DNA of 5,161 bases, taken from Candidatus Omnitrophota bacterium. Lineage in GTDB: Bacteria; Verrucomicrobiota; Verrucomicrobiia; Limisphaerales; UBA1319. Positions 1-5,161 of this stretch are shown piece by piece. Made by a program: the position numbers and the translations under genes. The notes beneath the pieces were generated by a model, which was not told where the DNA came from, did not search any database, and saw only the letters and a program-made list of their open reading frames with translations. Numbering within the stretch: the stretch's first letter is position 1; each line of letters starts with the position of its first letter. The DNA lies in NCBI GenBank assembly GCA_023473405.1, contig JAMCZD010000267.1, positions 1 to 5,161 of the forward strand, written 5' to 3'.

Positions 1-390
1 ACGCGCATTCAACGTTTTATCGTAACTGGAAGCCAGGATGCGCCCATCCGGGGCGGCCCAGTACACGGCGCGAATTGCCTGGCGTTTGCTGGCCGACATT
101 TTCAAAAAGCGGCTGGCGGCGGCGGTGTCGTAAGTCTTTAGATTCGCCATCGCCTCGCCAATGATAAGCTCCTGCCGCCCAATGTCCTCGACGTAACCCT
201 CAAAGGCCAAAGCCTCCGTGCGAGCAAGCTCGAGGTTCGCCTGCATTTCCTCGGTGAGCCGCCAATGATACCAACGATAAAACACCCCGAGTTGCACCAA
301 AAACACCGGCAGCAACACCGCGAAAACCAGGAACATGAGCAACTGCTTCAGCTTGAATCGCCGTCTCAATAAATGCCCATCGATTTTCAT
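1..390 (-). CDS. N-terminal part of a membrane sensor protein, probably a histidine kinase (partial, runs off left edge)
   Basis: The reverse strand is open from an ATG at 390-388 to the window edge, giving 130 residues with no stop. The start fits an AGGA ribosome binding site at 402-399, 8 bases upstream. Residues 8-19 are basic (LLRRRFKLKQ). A hydrophobic membrane segment follows at about 17-37 (LLMFLVFAVLLPVFLVQLGVF). From about residue 45 there is a helical, charged stretch (EEMQANLELARTEALAFEGYVEDIGRQ region), then 'RAVYWAAPDGRILASS' at 107-122. That last stretch resembles the beta-strand and turn 'D.dGril.s' of Cache/PDC periplasmic sensor folds. In known families this layout precedes a second membrane segment, HAMP or PAS domains and a histidine kinase core. 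None of those is inside the window, so the kinase call is inference; a chemoreceptor or diguanylate cyclase is possible. It is divergent from the TetR operon. A sigma-54 activator on the same strand lies beyond that operon and could be its partner. Confidence 0.72.
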   Translation of the reverse strand, partial: MKIDGHLLRRRFKLKQLLMFLVFAVLLPVFLVQLGVFYRWYHWRLTEEMQANLELARTEALAFEGYVEDIGRQELIIGEAMANLKTYDTAAASRFLKMSASKRQAIRAVYWAAPDGRILASSYDKTLNAR

Positions 391-398
391 GTAGTTGA

Positions 399-402
399 TC
401 CT
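399..402 (-). promoter_or_regulatory. Ribosome binding site of the left-edge sensor gene
   Basis: On the minus strand AGGA lies 8 bases before the ATG at 390-388. It supports this start over an in-frame GTG nine codons upstream and is the clearest Shine-Dalgarno-like site in the window. Confidence 0.5.
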
Positions 403-441
403 ATATTGGCTTGTCACCGGCGCATTTTCCATTGTTTTTCC

Positions 442-453
442 ATCATAATTATG
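442..453 (-). promoter_or_regulatory. Possible -10 region for the left-edge sensor gene
   Basis: Two overlapping minus-strand hexamers each match the TATAAT consensus at five of six positions: CATAAT at 453-448 and TATGAT at 447-442. They lie about 50-60 bases upstream of the sensor start codon. No good -35 box is found at the proper spacing; the best is TGGGGA at 476-471, three of six. This is a weak proposal based on AT-richness and position. Confidence 0.2.
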
Positions 454-474
454 GGACGAGCCGTAACTCGTCCC
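453..474. repeat. Perfect 8-bp inverted repeat (hairpin)
   Basis: GGGACGAG at 453-460 and CTCGTCCC at 467-474 are exact reverse complements around a 6-base loop (CCGTAA). The stem lies in non-coding DNA between divergent genes. No T-run follows on either strand, so it does not look like an intrinsic terminator. Its closeness to the larger palindrome at 481-563 suggests both belong to one repeat element. A protein-binding site or an RNA leader structure is also possible. Confidence 0.7.
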
Positions 475-480
475 CAGTTT

Positions 481-563
481 GGAGTGCGGCGGCAAGCCTA
501 TGGCGCGAAACCGCTTTGGCCTCACCGGATAGCGCCGTCGCTCTCGCTCTGCCGGCGCACCCC
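481..563. repeat. Palindromic intergenic element, REP/MITE-like
   Basis: The ends of this 83-bp stretch pair with each other. Bases 481-494 (GGAGTGCGGCGGCA) match the reverse complement of 550-563 (TGCCGGCGCACCCC) at 12 of 14 positions. Nested inside, 500-506 (ATGGCGC) pairs with 532-538 (GCGCCGT) through seven pairs, one of them a G-T wobble. The whole can fold as a long imperfect hairpin. It is GC-rich against the AT-rich DNA on either side and carries no convincing gene. I recall similar 'GGAGTGCGGCGGCA...CCGCTTTGGC' intergenic repeats from Verrucomicrobiota genomes. That is memory, not a search result. Copy number cannot be judged from a single window. Confidence 0.5.
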
Positions 564-595
564 ACATCCAATCAGGGCGGCACCGCTTCGCATTC

Positions 596-624
596 TTGAC
601 ACAGAGCGAAAGGTCCATTTAATT
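596..624 (+). promoter_or_regulatory. Candidate sigma-70-type promoter of the TetR/exporter operon
   Basis: TTGACA at 596-601 is a perfect -35 consensus. After a 17-base spacer comes TTAATT at 619-624, which matches the -10 consensus at only three of six positions. Transcription would begin at about 631-633, leaving roughly 15 bases before the start codon. The -10 box overlaps the left edge of the TetR-type palindrome, as expected for a repressor that blocks RNA polymerase. The -35 box is convincing and the -10 box is weak. Confidence 0.45.
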
Positions 625-642
625 AACTATCTGGTTAGTTAA
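623..642. promoter_or_regulatory. Inverted-repeat operator, probably bound by the adjacent TetR protein
   Basis: TTAACTA at 623-629 and TAGTTAA at 636-642 are exact inverted repeats separated by 6 bases (TCTGGT), giving a 20-bp site. Size, symmetry and AT-rich outer arms fit operators of TetR-family dimers, which commonly bind 15-20 bp palindromes in their own promoter. It overlaps the predicted -10 and start-site region and ends three bases before the regulator start codon at 646. Autorepression of the TetR gene and its downstream exporter operon is the natural inference. Confidence 0.65.
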
Positions 643-645
643 ATT

Positions 646-1302
646 ATGCCGCGTTCTCATCATACTGCCGCACCGATGGCTCGGCAGGCTCGCAGCGCCG
701 AGACCCGCGCCGCGATCCTGTCTGCGGCGGAGCGGATTTTTGCGAAGACGGGCCTTGCGGGGGCGCGCACGGAAGCGATCGCGGTGGAGGCGGGGGTGAA
801 CAAGGCCCTGCTTTATTATTATTTCAGGAGCAAACAGAGGCTGTACGAGGCGGTGGTGGAGGATCATTTTCGTGAATTTAACCGGCAGGCCATGGAGGTG
901 CTTCATGCTCCGGGCCGGGCGAGCGATATCCTGCTGCGTTACGTGAATCTGCACTTCGATTTCATCAGCGCCCGGCATCGGCACGCCCCGCTCTTCCAGC
1001 AATTACTGATGGCGGGCGGCAAACCGTTGGAAAGGCTGGTGCGTCTCTACATCGTTCCCCGTAGCGCCGCCTTGCACGAGTTGCTGGCGCGCGGTATGCA
1101 TGAGGGTGATTTCCGGGAGATCGATCCTTTTCATACCGCAATCTCGATTGCGGCCCTGATAGTTTTCTACTTTTCCGCGGCCAAGGTATTGCGGTTATTC
1201 GGGCATTCAGACCCGTTCAGCGAGGCTCATTTGGAGTTTCGCAAGCACGAGGTGCTAGAATTCATTCGCCACGCCTTGTTCCTTGAGTCGCGAAGCGCCT
1301 AG
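646..1302 (+). CDS. TetR/AcrR-family transcriptional regulator (CecR-like context)
   Basis: This 218-residue protein is of normal TetR length. Residues about 20-66 form the DNA-binding domain: 'RAAILSAAERIFAKTG' helix, 'ARTEAIAVEAGV' and the recognition helix region 'NKALLYYYFRSKQRLYEAV' (52-70). These are the hallmark TetR_N residues. Residues about 75-215 form the all-helical ligand-binding and dimerisation domain, whose sequence does not reveal the ligand. The ATG at 646 has no Shine-Dalgarno sequence and lies right after the palindrome. An in-frame ATG at 676 would give 208 residues and also lacks one, so the start is uncertain; both leave the HTH whole. The gene is first in an operon with a membrane fusion protein, ATPase and permease, and its stop lies one base before the next ATG. 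It probably represses itself and the exporter through the site at 623-642. The arrangement recalls E. coli cecR (ybiH) with ybhGFSR, but orthology is not shown. Confidence 0.93.
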   Translation: MPRSHHTAAPMARQARSAETRAAILSAAERIFAKTGLAGARTEAIAVEAGVNKALLYYYFRSKQRLYEAVVEDHFREFNRQAMEVLHAPGRASDILLRYVNLHFDFISARHRHAPLFQQLLMAGGKPLERLVRLYIVPRSAALHELLARGMHEGDFREIDPFHTAISIAALIVFYFSAAKVLRLFGHSDPFSEAHLEFRKHEVLEFIRHALFLESRSA

Positions 1303-1303
1303 G

Positions 1304-2353
1304 ATGAAACGTCGATTGCCCTTTTTGGTTATTGTTCTGGCCATATTGGCCGCGGGAATTTACTACGTCGCCTCTCGCGGTGCGCGTTCGATCGTCTTGA
1401 CCGGCATTGTGACCGCGGATGAAGTCATAGTGAGCTCGGAAATGCAGGGCCGATTGCAGCAACTCCGCGTGCGGGAGGGCGACACGGTCACCGAGGGTGA
1501 ATTGCTCGGCATCATTCAGCCGCAGGAGCAGGAGGCCAATGTGGCGTTCTATTCCAGCAGTGAAAAGCAATCATCGTCTCAAGTGGCCCTGGCCGAAGCC
1601 GATCTGCGATACCAGGAGGCGCAAACGACCAATCAGATTCAACAGGCCGAGGCCAACCTCGCCGCCGCTCAAGCCAACCTGGCACAGGCCGAGGCAGACA
1701 GCGAAAACGCGCGCCTCACCTTCGAGCGCGAAGCGTCTCTGTATCAGCAAAAGATCGAACCGGCGCAATCTTACGATCTGGCACGAACCGCTTATGACAG
1801 TGCCAAGGCGCACGTGGAGTCGATGCGCAAGCAGGTGCAAGCCGCCCAGGTGGCGGTAAAGCTGGCCAAATCCAATGCCGAGCAAAACGAGGCTCGCCGC
1901 GCCGCTCTCCAGGCGAGCCTCCACCAGTTGGCTGCCGCGGGCGCGCAAATGGATAAGGCCAAGGTGCAGCTCAATTACACCGAAATTCGCTCGCCGATGG
2001 CGGGAATTGTCGACACCCGCGCCGCCCTCGAAGGCGAAGTAGTCAACCCCGGCCAGGCAATTCTCACCTTGATCAATCCCGATCAATTATGGATTCGCGC
2101 CGACGTGGAAGAGTCATACATCGATCGGATCCGCATTGGCGATCAATTTAATGTGAGGCTTCCGTCGGGCGTGGAACGGACCGGCACGGTCTTCTTTCGC
2201 GGAGTCGACGCCGATTTTGCCACACAACGCGACGTGAGCCGGACCAAGCGCGACATTAAGACCTTCGAAATCCGCCTTCGTTGCGACAACCGCGATCGCC
2301 GTCTGGCGGTGGGAATGACCGCCTACGTGACGTTGCCGCTGAGCCAGCCCTGA
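1304..2353 (+). CDS. HlyD-family membrane fusion (periplasmic adaptor) protein, YbhG-like
   Basis: The 349-residue adaptor would link an inner-membrane ABC pump to an outer-membrane channel. Residues 1-26 hold a basic N-terminus and one hydrophobic anchor (LPFLVIVLAILAAGIYYVA); no lipobox cysteine is visible. Residues about 36-75 are the first half of the lipoyl-like domain ('VSSEMQGRLQQLRVREGDTV'). Residues about 92-220 are a long Ala/Gln/Glu-rich helical hairpin coiled coil. Residues about 222-262 complete the lipoyl domain ('YTEIRSPMAGIVD' and 'GEVVNPGQAILTLI'). Residues 263-347 form the beta-barrel, ending 'LAVGMTAYVTLPL'. This is the EmrA/YbhG plan at normal length. I chose the ATG at 1304, one base after the TetR stop; an in-frame TTG at 1283 would add seven residues inside the TetR gene. 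AGG at 1301-1303 abuts the ATG and is too close to act as a normal ribosome binding site, so translational coupling is likely. The substrate is unknown. Confidence 0.93.
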   Translation: MKRRLPFLVIVLAILAAGIYYVASRGARSIVLTGIVTADEVIVSSEMQGRLQQLRVREGDTVTEGELLGIIQPQEQEANVAFYSSSEKQSSSQVALAEADLRYQEAQTTNQIQQAEANLAAAQANLAQAEADSENARLTFEREASLYQQKIEPAQSYDLARTAYDSAKAHVESMRKQVQAAQVAVKLAKSNAEQNEARRAALQASLHQLAAAGAQMDKAKVQLNYTEIRSPMAGIVDTRAALEGEVVNPGQAILTLINPDQLWIRADVEESYIDRIRIGDQFNVRLPSGVERTGTVFFRGVDADFATQRDVSRTKRDIKTFEIRLRCDNRDRRLAVGMTAYVTLPLSQP

Positions 2354-2360
2354 TCCGCCC

Positions 2361-3350
2361 ATGGATGACGTTGAAGTTGAGAATTTGACCAAGCGCTTCG
2401 GCGATTTCACTGCCGTCAACGGCCTGAGTTTTACCGTGGACCACGGCGAGGTATTCGGCCTGCTCGGCCCGAACGGGGCAGGCAAGTCCACCCTGATCCG
2501 GATGCTTACAACCCTGGTCCCTCCCACCTCCGGCACGGCGCGCATCAAGGGTTTCGACGTGACTCGATCCGCCAACGAGGTCCGGCAAGCCATCGGCGTC
2601 ATCCCCCAAGCCATGACCTCCGATCTCGATCTGAGCGCCGAAGAAAACCTGAGCATCTTCGCCAAACTCTACGGGATTCACCGCGAGAAACGCCGGCGCG
2701 TCATTAAGGAATTGCTCCATGCCGTCGACCTCGAGCCCTGGGCGAACAAACCGGTGAGGATGTTCTCGGGCGGCATGCGCCGGCGGCTAGAAATAGCGCG
2801 AGGCTTGGTTCATGAACCCAGGATATTCTTTCTCGATGAACCGACCACCGGGCTCGATCCTGTCTCCCGCGTCGCCGTGTGGGACATGCTCAGCCGATTG
2901 AAAAGGGAGCGCGATCTCACCATCCTCGTCACCACCCATTACATGGATGAAGCCGACAAGCTCTGCGACCGTATTGCGATTGTTGACCACGGGAAATTGG
3001 TGGCGCTGGATTCACCGCTCAAACTGAAGGCTTCTATTCCCGGCAAGAACATCCTCGAAGTCAGCTTCTCCGATCCGCCGCCACAATGGATGGAAACGAT
3101 GCGGGCCTTGCCTGACGTGGCCGACATCAAGGCCGAAGATCACGTCTTCAGAATTTCATCCCACAACGGTCCGCGAACGACGGTAGCCCTGATGGAAGCC
3201 GTCCGCCAAGCCAACATCGCCGTCACATCGCTTTCGGTCCAAAGCACCACGCTCGACGATGTCTTTGTCCATTACACCGGCCATCAACTGCGCGACGCGC
3301 TGCAAAGCGCCAATTTATACAGCAGCCCGTTCCTTGCCGGGCAAAGGTAA
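2361..3350 (+). CDS. ABC transporter ATP-binding protein (ABC-2/DrrA-YbhF type)
   Basis: The 329-residue protein is the ATP-hydrolysing cytoplasmic subunit of the exporter. All nucleotide-binding motifs are intact: Walker A GPNGAGKST at 36-44, Q-loop Gln83, signature FSGGMRRRL at 135-143, Walker B IFFLDE at 155-160 with catalytic Glu160, D-loop GLDP at 164-167, and switch His193 in TTHYMDEA. Residues 215-329 form the accessory C-terminal region typical of DrrA-like ATPases, including 'STTLDDVFVHYTGHQLRD' at 295-312. There is one ATPase domain, whereas E. coli YbhF carries two fused, so this subunit probably works as a homodimer. The ATG at 2361 is seven bases after the adaptor stop with no clear Shine-Dalgarno, suggesting coupled translation. 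The 'MDDVEVENLTKRFGD' start matches where the family usually begins. Confidence 0.96.
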   Translation: MDDVEVENLTKRFGDFTAVNGLSFTVDHGEVFGLLGPNGAGKSTLIRMLTTLVPPTSGTARIKGFDVTRSANEVRQAIGVIPQAMTSDLDLSAEENLSIFAKLYGIHREKRRRVIKELLHAVDLEPWANKPVRMFSGGMRRRLEIARGLVHEPRIFFLDEPTTGLDPVSRVAVWDMLSRLKRERDLTILVTTHYMDEADKLCDRIAIVDHGKLVALDSPLKLKASIPGKNILEVSFSDPPPQWMETMRALPDVADIKAEDHVFRISSHNGPRTTVALMEAVRQANIAVTSLSVQSTTLDDVFVHYTGHQLRDALQSANLYSSPFLAGQR

Positions 3351-3365
3351 ACCTCGACGTTGGAT

Positions 3366-4478
3366 ATGCACCGAATCCTGGCCATCATCGAACGTGATCT
3401 CCGCCGCTTCCGCCGCAGCCCGACGCTGATCATTATCTCGATGATCATGCCCCTGGTCCAACTCGTGGTGTTGGGTTATGCGTTCGGGGGAAAAATCAAG
3501 AACGTGCAGGTTGGCGTGGTGGACCAAGACCATGGCCTGCCCGCGGTCAAATTAAGAGAGATGTTCCAGGCCATCGCCGCCAATGCCCGCACCTTCCAAA
3601 CCGTTTCCTACAGCGATCCCGCGCGCGCGCTTCACGATCTGCGCAACGGCAAAATCAACGGTCTCATTACTATCCCTCCGCAGTTCTCGCGGAAGGTTCT
3701 CGCCGGCGCTAATCCCCAGGTGGCGCTGGTCGAGGACAACACCGATCAGTTCTCGTCCTCGGCCCTGGAGGGCAGCCTGAAGGCGATGCTCGCCTCCTAC
3801 AACTCGCCTTCACCGCAACCTCGCATGGCGGCGACTGCCACACTGTCGGTTGTCGAGGTTTACCCTTATGTGCCTTACATCCAGTTTCTATTGCCCGGCA
3901 CCATTGCGCTGGCCATTTTCGTCTCAGCCATGATCGGGGGCGGGATCATATTCATCGACGACAAGGCGCGCGGCCTGCACGAGGGCTACCTTGTGACGCC
4001 CATCCGGAAGTATGAACTGATCCTGGGATTCAACCTTGCCGGCGCCATCAAGGCCATCATCGCCGGCCTGGTATTGGTCACCTGCGGCTCCCTGATAGCG
4101 GGCATTCCTGATCCGTTCAATCTTGCGCGTCTGGGGCGGATGCTATTGATGGTGGTAGCCACGGCGCTGGCACTTATCAGCATGATGTTTCTGCTGATGG
4201 TTCGCGTCAGTGATCCGCTGGTGCCCCGCGCAGTCTTTGGCGTGCTCAACACGGTTTTGTTTTTCCCGAGCGGGGCGGTTTATCCCACCGAGGCCTTTCC
4301 CATCTGGATGAAAGTCATCACGGTTGTCGATCCATTCACCTACGCCGTGCACGGTTTCAAAGAGCTCGTTTTGAAGAATACCGGCCTGATGGCCATCAGC
4401 CTCGATCTGGCTTTTCTTTTGGGTTTCACGGTGCTGGCCATGACCTTTGCGACCCTCCTCTTTCGGCGCACCTTGTAA
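3366..4478 (+). CDS. ABC-2-type transporter permease (YbhS/YbhR-like)
   Basis: The 370-residue inner-membrane protein has the ABC-2 exporter layout. Residues 1-18 are a basic cytoplasmic N-terminus (MHRILAIIERDLRRFRRSP), and the first membrane segment is at about 19-40. A large extracytoplasmic domain spans about 45-165 ('VGVVDQDHG', 'INGLITIPPQFSRKVLAG', 'EDNTDQFSS'). Five more segments lie near 171-197, 216-246, 258-280, 287-307 and 341-365. The conserved 'ARGLHEGYLVTPIRKYELILG' loop follows segment two, and 'VDPFTYAVHGFKELVL' precedes the last segment. Length is close to that of E. coli YbhS and YbhR. Only one permease is encoded, so it probably forms a homodimer. I prefer the ATG at 3366, 15 bases after the ATPase stop; a TTG at 3360 would add two residues. 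No strong ribosome binding site is seen. Drug, lipid or peptide export all remain possible. Confidence 0.95.
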   Translation: MHRILAIIERDLRRFRRSPTLIIISMIMPLVQLVVLGYAFGGKIKNVQVGVVDQDHGLPAVKLREMFQAIAANARTFQTVSYSDPARALHDLRNGKINGLITIPPQFSRKVLAGANPQVALVEDNTDQFSSSALEGSLKAMLASYNSPSPQPRMAATATLSVVEVYPYVPYIQFLLPGTIALAIFVSAMIGGGIIFIDDKARGLHEGYLVTPIRKYELILGFNLAGAIKAIIAGLVLVTCGSLIAGIPDPFNLARLGRMLLMVVATALALISMMFLLMVRVSDPLVPRAVFGVLNTVLFFPSGAVYPTEAFPIWMKVITVVDPFTYAVHGFKELVLKNTGLMAISLDLAFLLGFTVLAMTFATLLFRRTL

Positions 4479-4549
4479 GGTTCGAAATGGGACATTTGGG
4501 AGTGCGACACCTCTTTGGCCAGCCCGGCAAGAAAAGCGCCATCTGCCGT
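4479..4549. other. Short gap between convergent genes, no clear terminator
   Basis: This 71-base gap separates the 3' ends of the permease gene and the minus-strand activator gene. Only weak symmetry is visible: AAATG and CATTT around three bases near 4486-4498, and a bulged CTTTGGCC/GGCAAG stem near 4513-4531. Neither is followed by a T-run in the right direction. Transcription from either side may stop by Rho-dependent means or run into the other gene. Confidence 0.5.
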
Positions 4550-5161
4550 TTATGATTCGTTTTCCTGGCTGGGATGGAGGCCAAATTGCAGAAGCTTTGC
4601 CTTCATGGTAATACGCGAAACGCCAAGCCAGTGAGCGGCTTTGGTTTGGTTGCCTTTGGCGAGTTGAATGGCCCGCGTAAAGAGCTCGCGCTCGGCGCCT
4701 TGGAGCACCCGGTTGTAAACGTCGCTCAACTCCTCGCGCCGGGCTGCCGCCAGCAGATCATCCACGTATTCGGCAAACGATCCATCCAAGGCGGAGTCCG
4801 GGCTAACTGGCTTGTCCAGCACGGCGCGGACATGGTCCAAATTGATGGTGTAACATTGGGCGCGAAGCAGCGCCTTGCGCGCCACATTTTCCAACTCGCG
4901 CACGTTCCCCGGCCATGCCTGCGCCTGGAGAAACTCGATTGCCTCGGGGCGAATGGACGGGTTGGCATTGCCAAGCTCGGAGCCGTGCTTCTGGAGAAAA
5001 TATCGGACCAAATCGGGTATATCTTCGCGGCGCTGGCGCAGCGGCGGGAGGGTGATGACGACCACGCTCAGTCGATAGTAGAGGTCCTCGCGAAATTGCC
5101 TTTGTTGAATCGCCGCCTCGAGGTTGCGATGGGTAGCAGCCACGACGCGAAGATATACCCG
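4550..5161 (-). CDS. C-terminal part of a sigma-54-dependent NtrC-family activator (partial, runs off right edge)
   Basis: The minus-strand frame is open from the window edge to a TAA at 4552-4550, giving 203 residues of the C-terminus. A GTG at 5143-5141 lies inside the conserved sensor I motif 'VVAATHRNL' (residues 6-14), and the frame continues upstream, so it is not the start. 'FREDLYYRL' at 23-31 carries the two arginine-finger residues (Arg24, Arg30), and 'WPGNVREL' at 83-90 is sensor II. Both are hallmarks of AAA+ activators that remodel sigma-54 RNA polymerase. Residues about 155-196 form a Fis-type helix-turn-helix ('NQTKAAHWLGVSRITMKAKLLQFGL'), which would bind an upstream enhancer. 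The GAFTGA loop, Walker motifs and any receiver domain lie outside the window. A response-regulator role is likely but not visible. It converges with the exporter operon and shares strand with the sensor gene at 1-390. Confidence 0.93.
   Translation of the reverse strand, partial: RVYLRVVAATHRNLEAAIQQRQFREDLYYRLSVVVITLPPLRQRREDIPDLVRYFLQKHGSELGNANPSIRPEAIEFLQAQAWPGNVRELENVARKALLRAQCYTINLDHVRAVLDKPVSPDSALDGSFAEYVDDLLAAARREELSDVYNRVLQGAERELFTRAIQLAKGNQTKAAHWLGVSRITMKAKLLQFGLHPSQENES

Noticed and set aside
500..515. Possible sigma-54 promoter (TGGCGC followed by CGCTT) considered because a sigma-54 activator is nearby
   Set aside because: The GG and GC dinucleotides are off by one from the required -24/-12 spacing and the -12 part matches poorly.
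373..642. Open frame of 89 codons on the + strand (and a nested 62-codon frame at 411-599) across the divergent intergenic region
   Set aside because: It starts inside the minus-strand sensor gene, runs through the palindromic repeat, promoter and operator, has no ribosome binding site, and encodes a low-complexity Arg/Pro/Ser-rich product with no recognisable domain.
619..1002. Minus-strand open frame antisense to the TetR gene
   Set aside because: It lies opposite a clear TetR coding region, and its product shows no domain. It is a shadow of the GC-rich codon pattern.
1643..1695. Short direct repeat (CAGGCCGAGGC at 1643-1653 and 1685-1695)
   Set aside because: The 42-base period equals two heptads of the adaptor coiled coil (QAEA repeats), so protein structure explains it. 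It is not a CRISPR or mobile repeat.
2114..2720. Overlapping minus-strand open frames antisense to the adaptor and ATPase genes
   Set aside because: The sense strand encodes intact HlyD C-terminal and Walker A motifs, while the antisense products have no recognisable features.
4513..4531. Possible intrinsic terminator between the convergent genes
   Set aside because: The stem has bulges, and no T-run follows on either strand.
5141..5143. GTG as a start codon for the right-edge activator
   Set aside because: It falls within the conserved sensor I beta-strand of the AAA+ domain, and the frame stays open to the window edge.

Overview
The window holds a compact three-gene export operon with its own TetR-family regulator, all on the + strand, flanked by two minus-strand signalling genes that run off the window edges. 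Base composition is moderately GC-rich. Shine-Dalgarno sequences are weak or missing. The style of the sigma-54 activator C-terminus and the intergenic palindromic element resemble what I recall from Verrucomicrobiota (Pedosphaera/Limisphaera-like soil lineages). That assignment is an impression, not proof; Acidobacteriota or a related phylum remains possible.

Layout. Positions 1-390 (minus) are the N-terminal 130 residues of a membrane-anchored sensor protein, most likely a histidine kinase with a periplasmic Cache/PDC-type sensor. Positions 391-645 are a divergent intergenic region holding a perfect 8-bp hairpin, a larger imperfect palindrome that looks like a dispersed repeat, and a promoter with a TetR-type inverted-repeat operator directly before the regulator start codon. 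Positions 646-4478 (plus) encode a TetR regulator, a HlyD/YbhG-type membrane fusion protein, an ABC ATPase and an ABC-2 permease, separated by 1, 7 and 15 bases when the preferred starts are used. Positions 4479-4549 form a short gap between converging genes with no convincing terminator. Positions 4550-5161 (minus) are the C-terminal 203 residues of a sigma-54-dependent NtrC-type activator.

How the genes may work together. The TetR protein probably represses its own promoter, and therefore the whole operon, until a ligand releases it. The ATPase and permease would form an inner-membrane pump, and the fusion protein would carry the substrate across the periplasm to an outer-membrane channel not encoded here. 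The order regulator, fusion protein, ATPase, permease parallels the E. coli cecR-ybhG-ybhF-ybhS-ybhR system. Here it is reduced to one single-domain ATPase and one permease. The substrate cannot be read from the sequence.

I see no strong sign of a wholly new system. The most notable points are the operator abutting a start codon that lacks a ribosome binding site, the palindromic repeat in the divergent region, the reduced exporter, and the possibility that the exporter cassette separates a sensor kinase from its response regulator.
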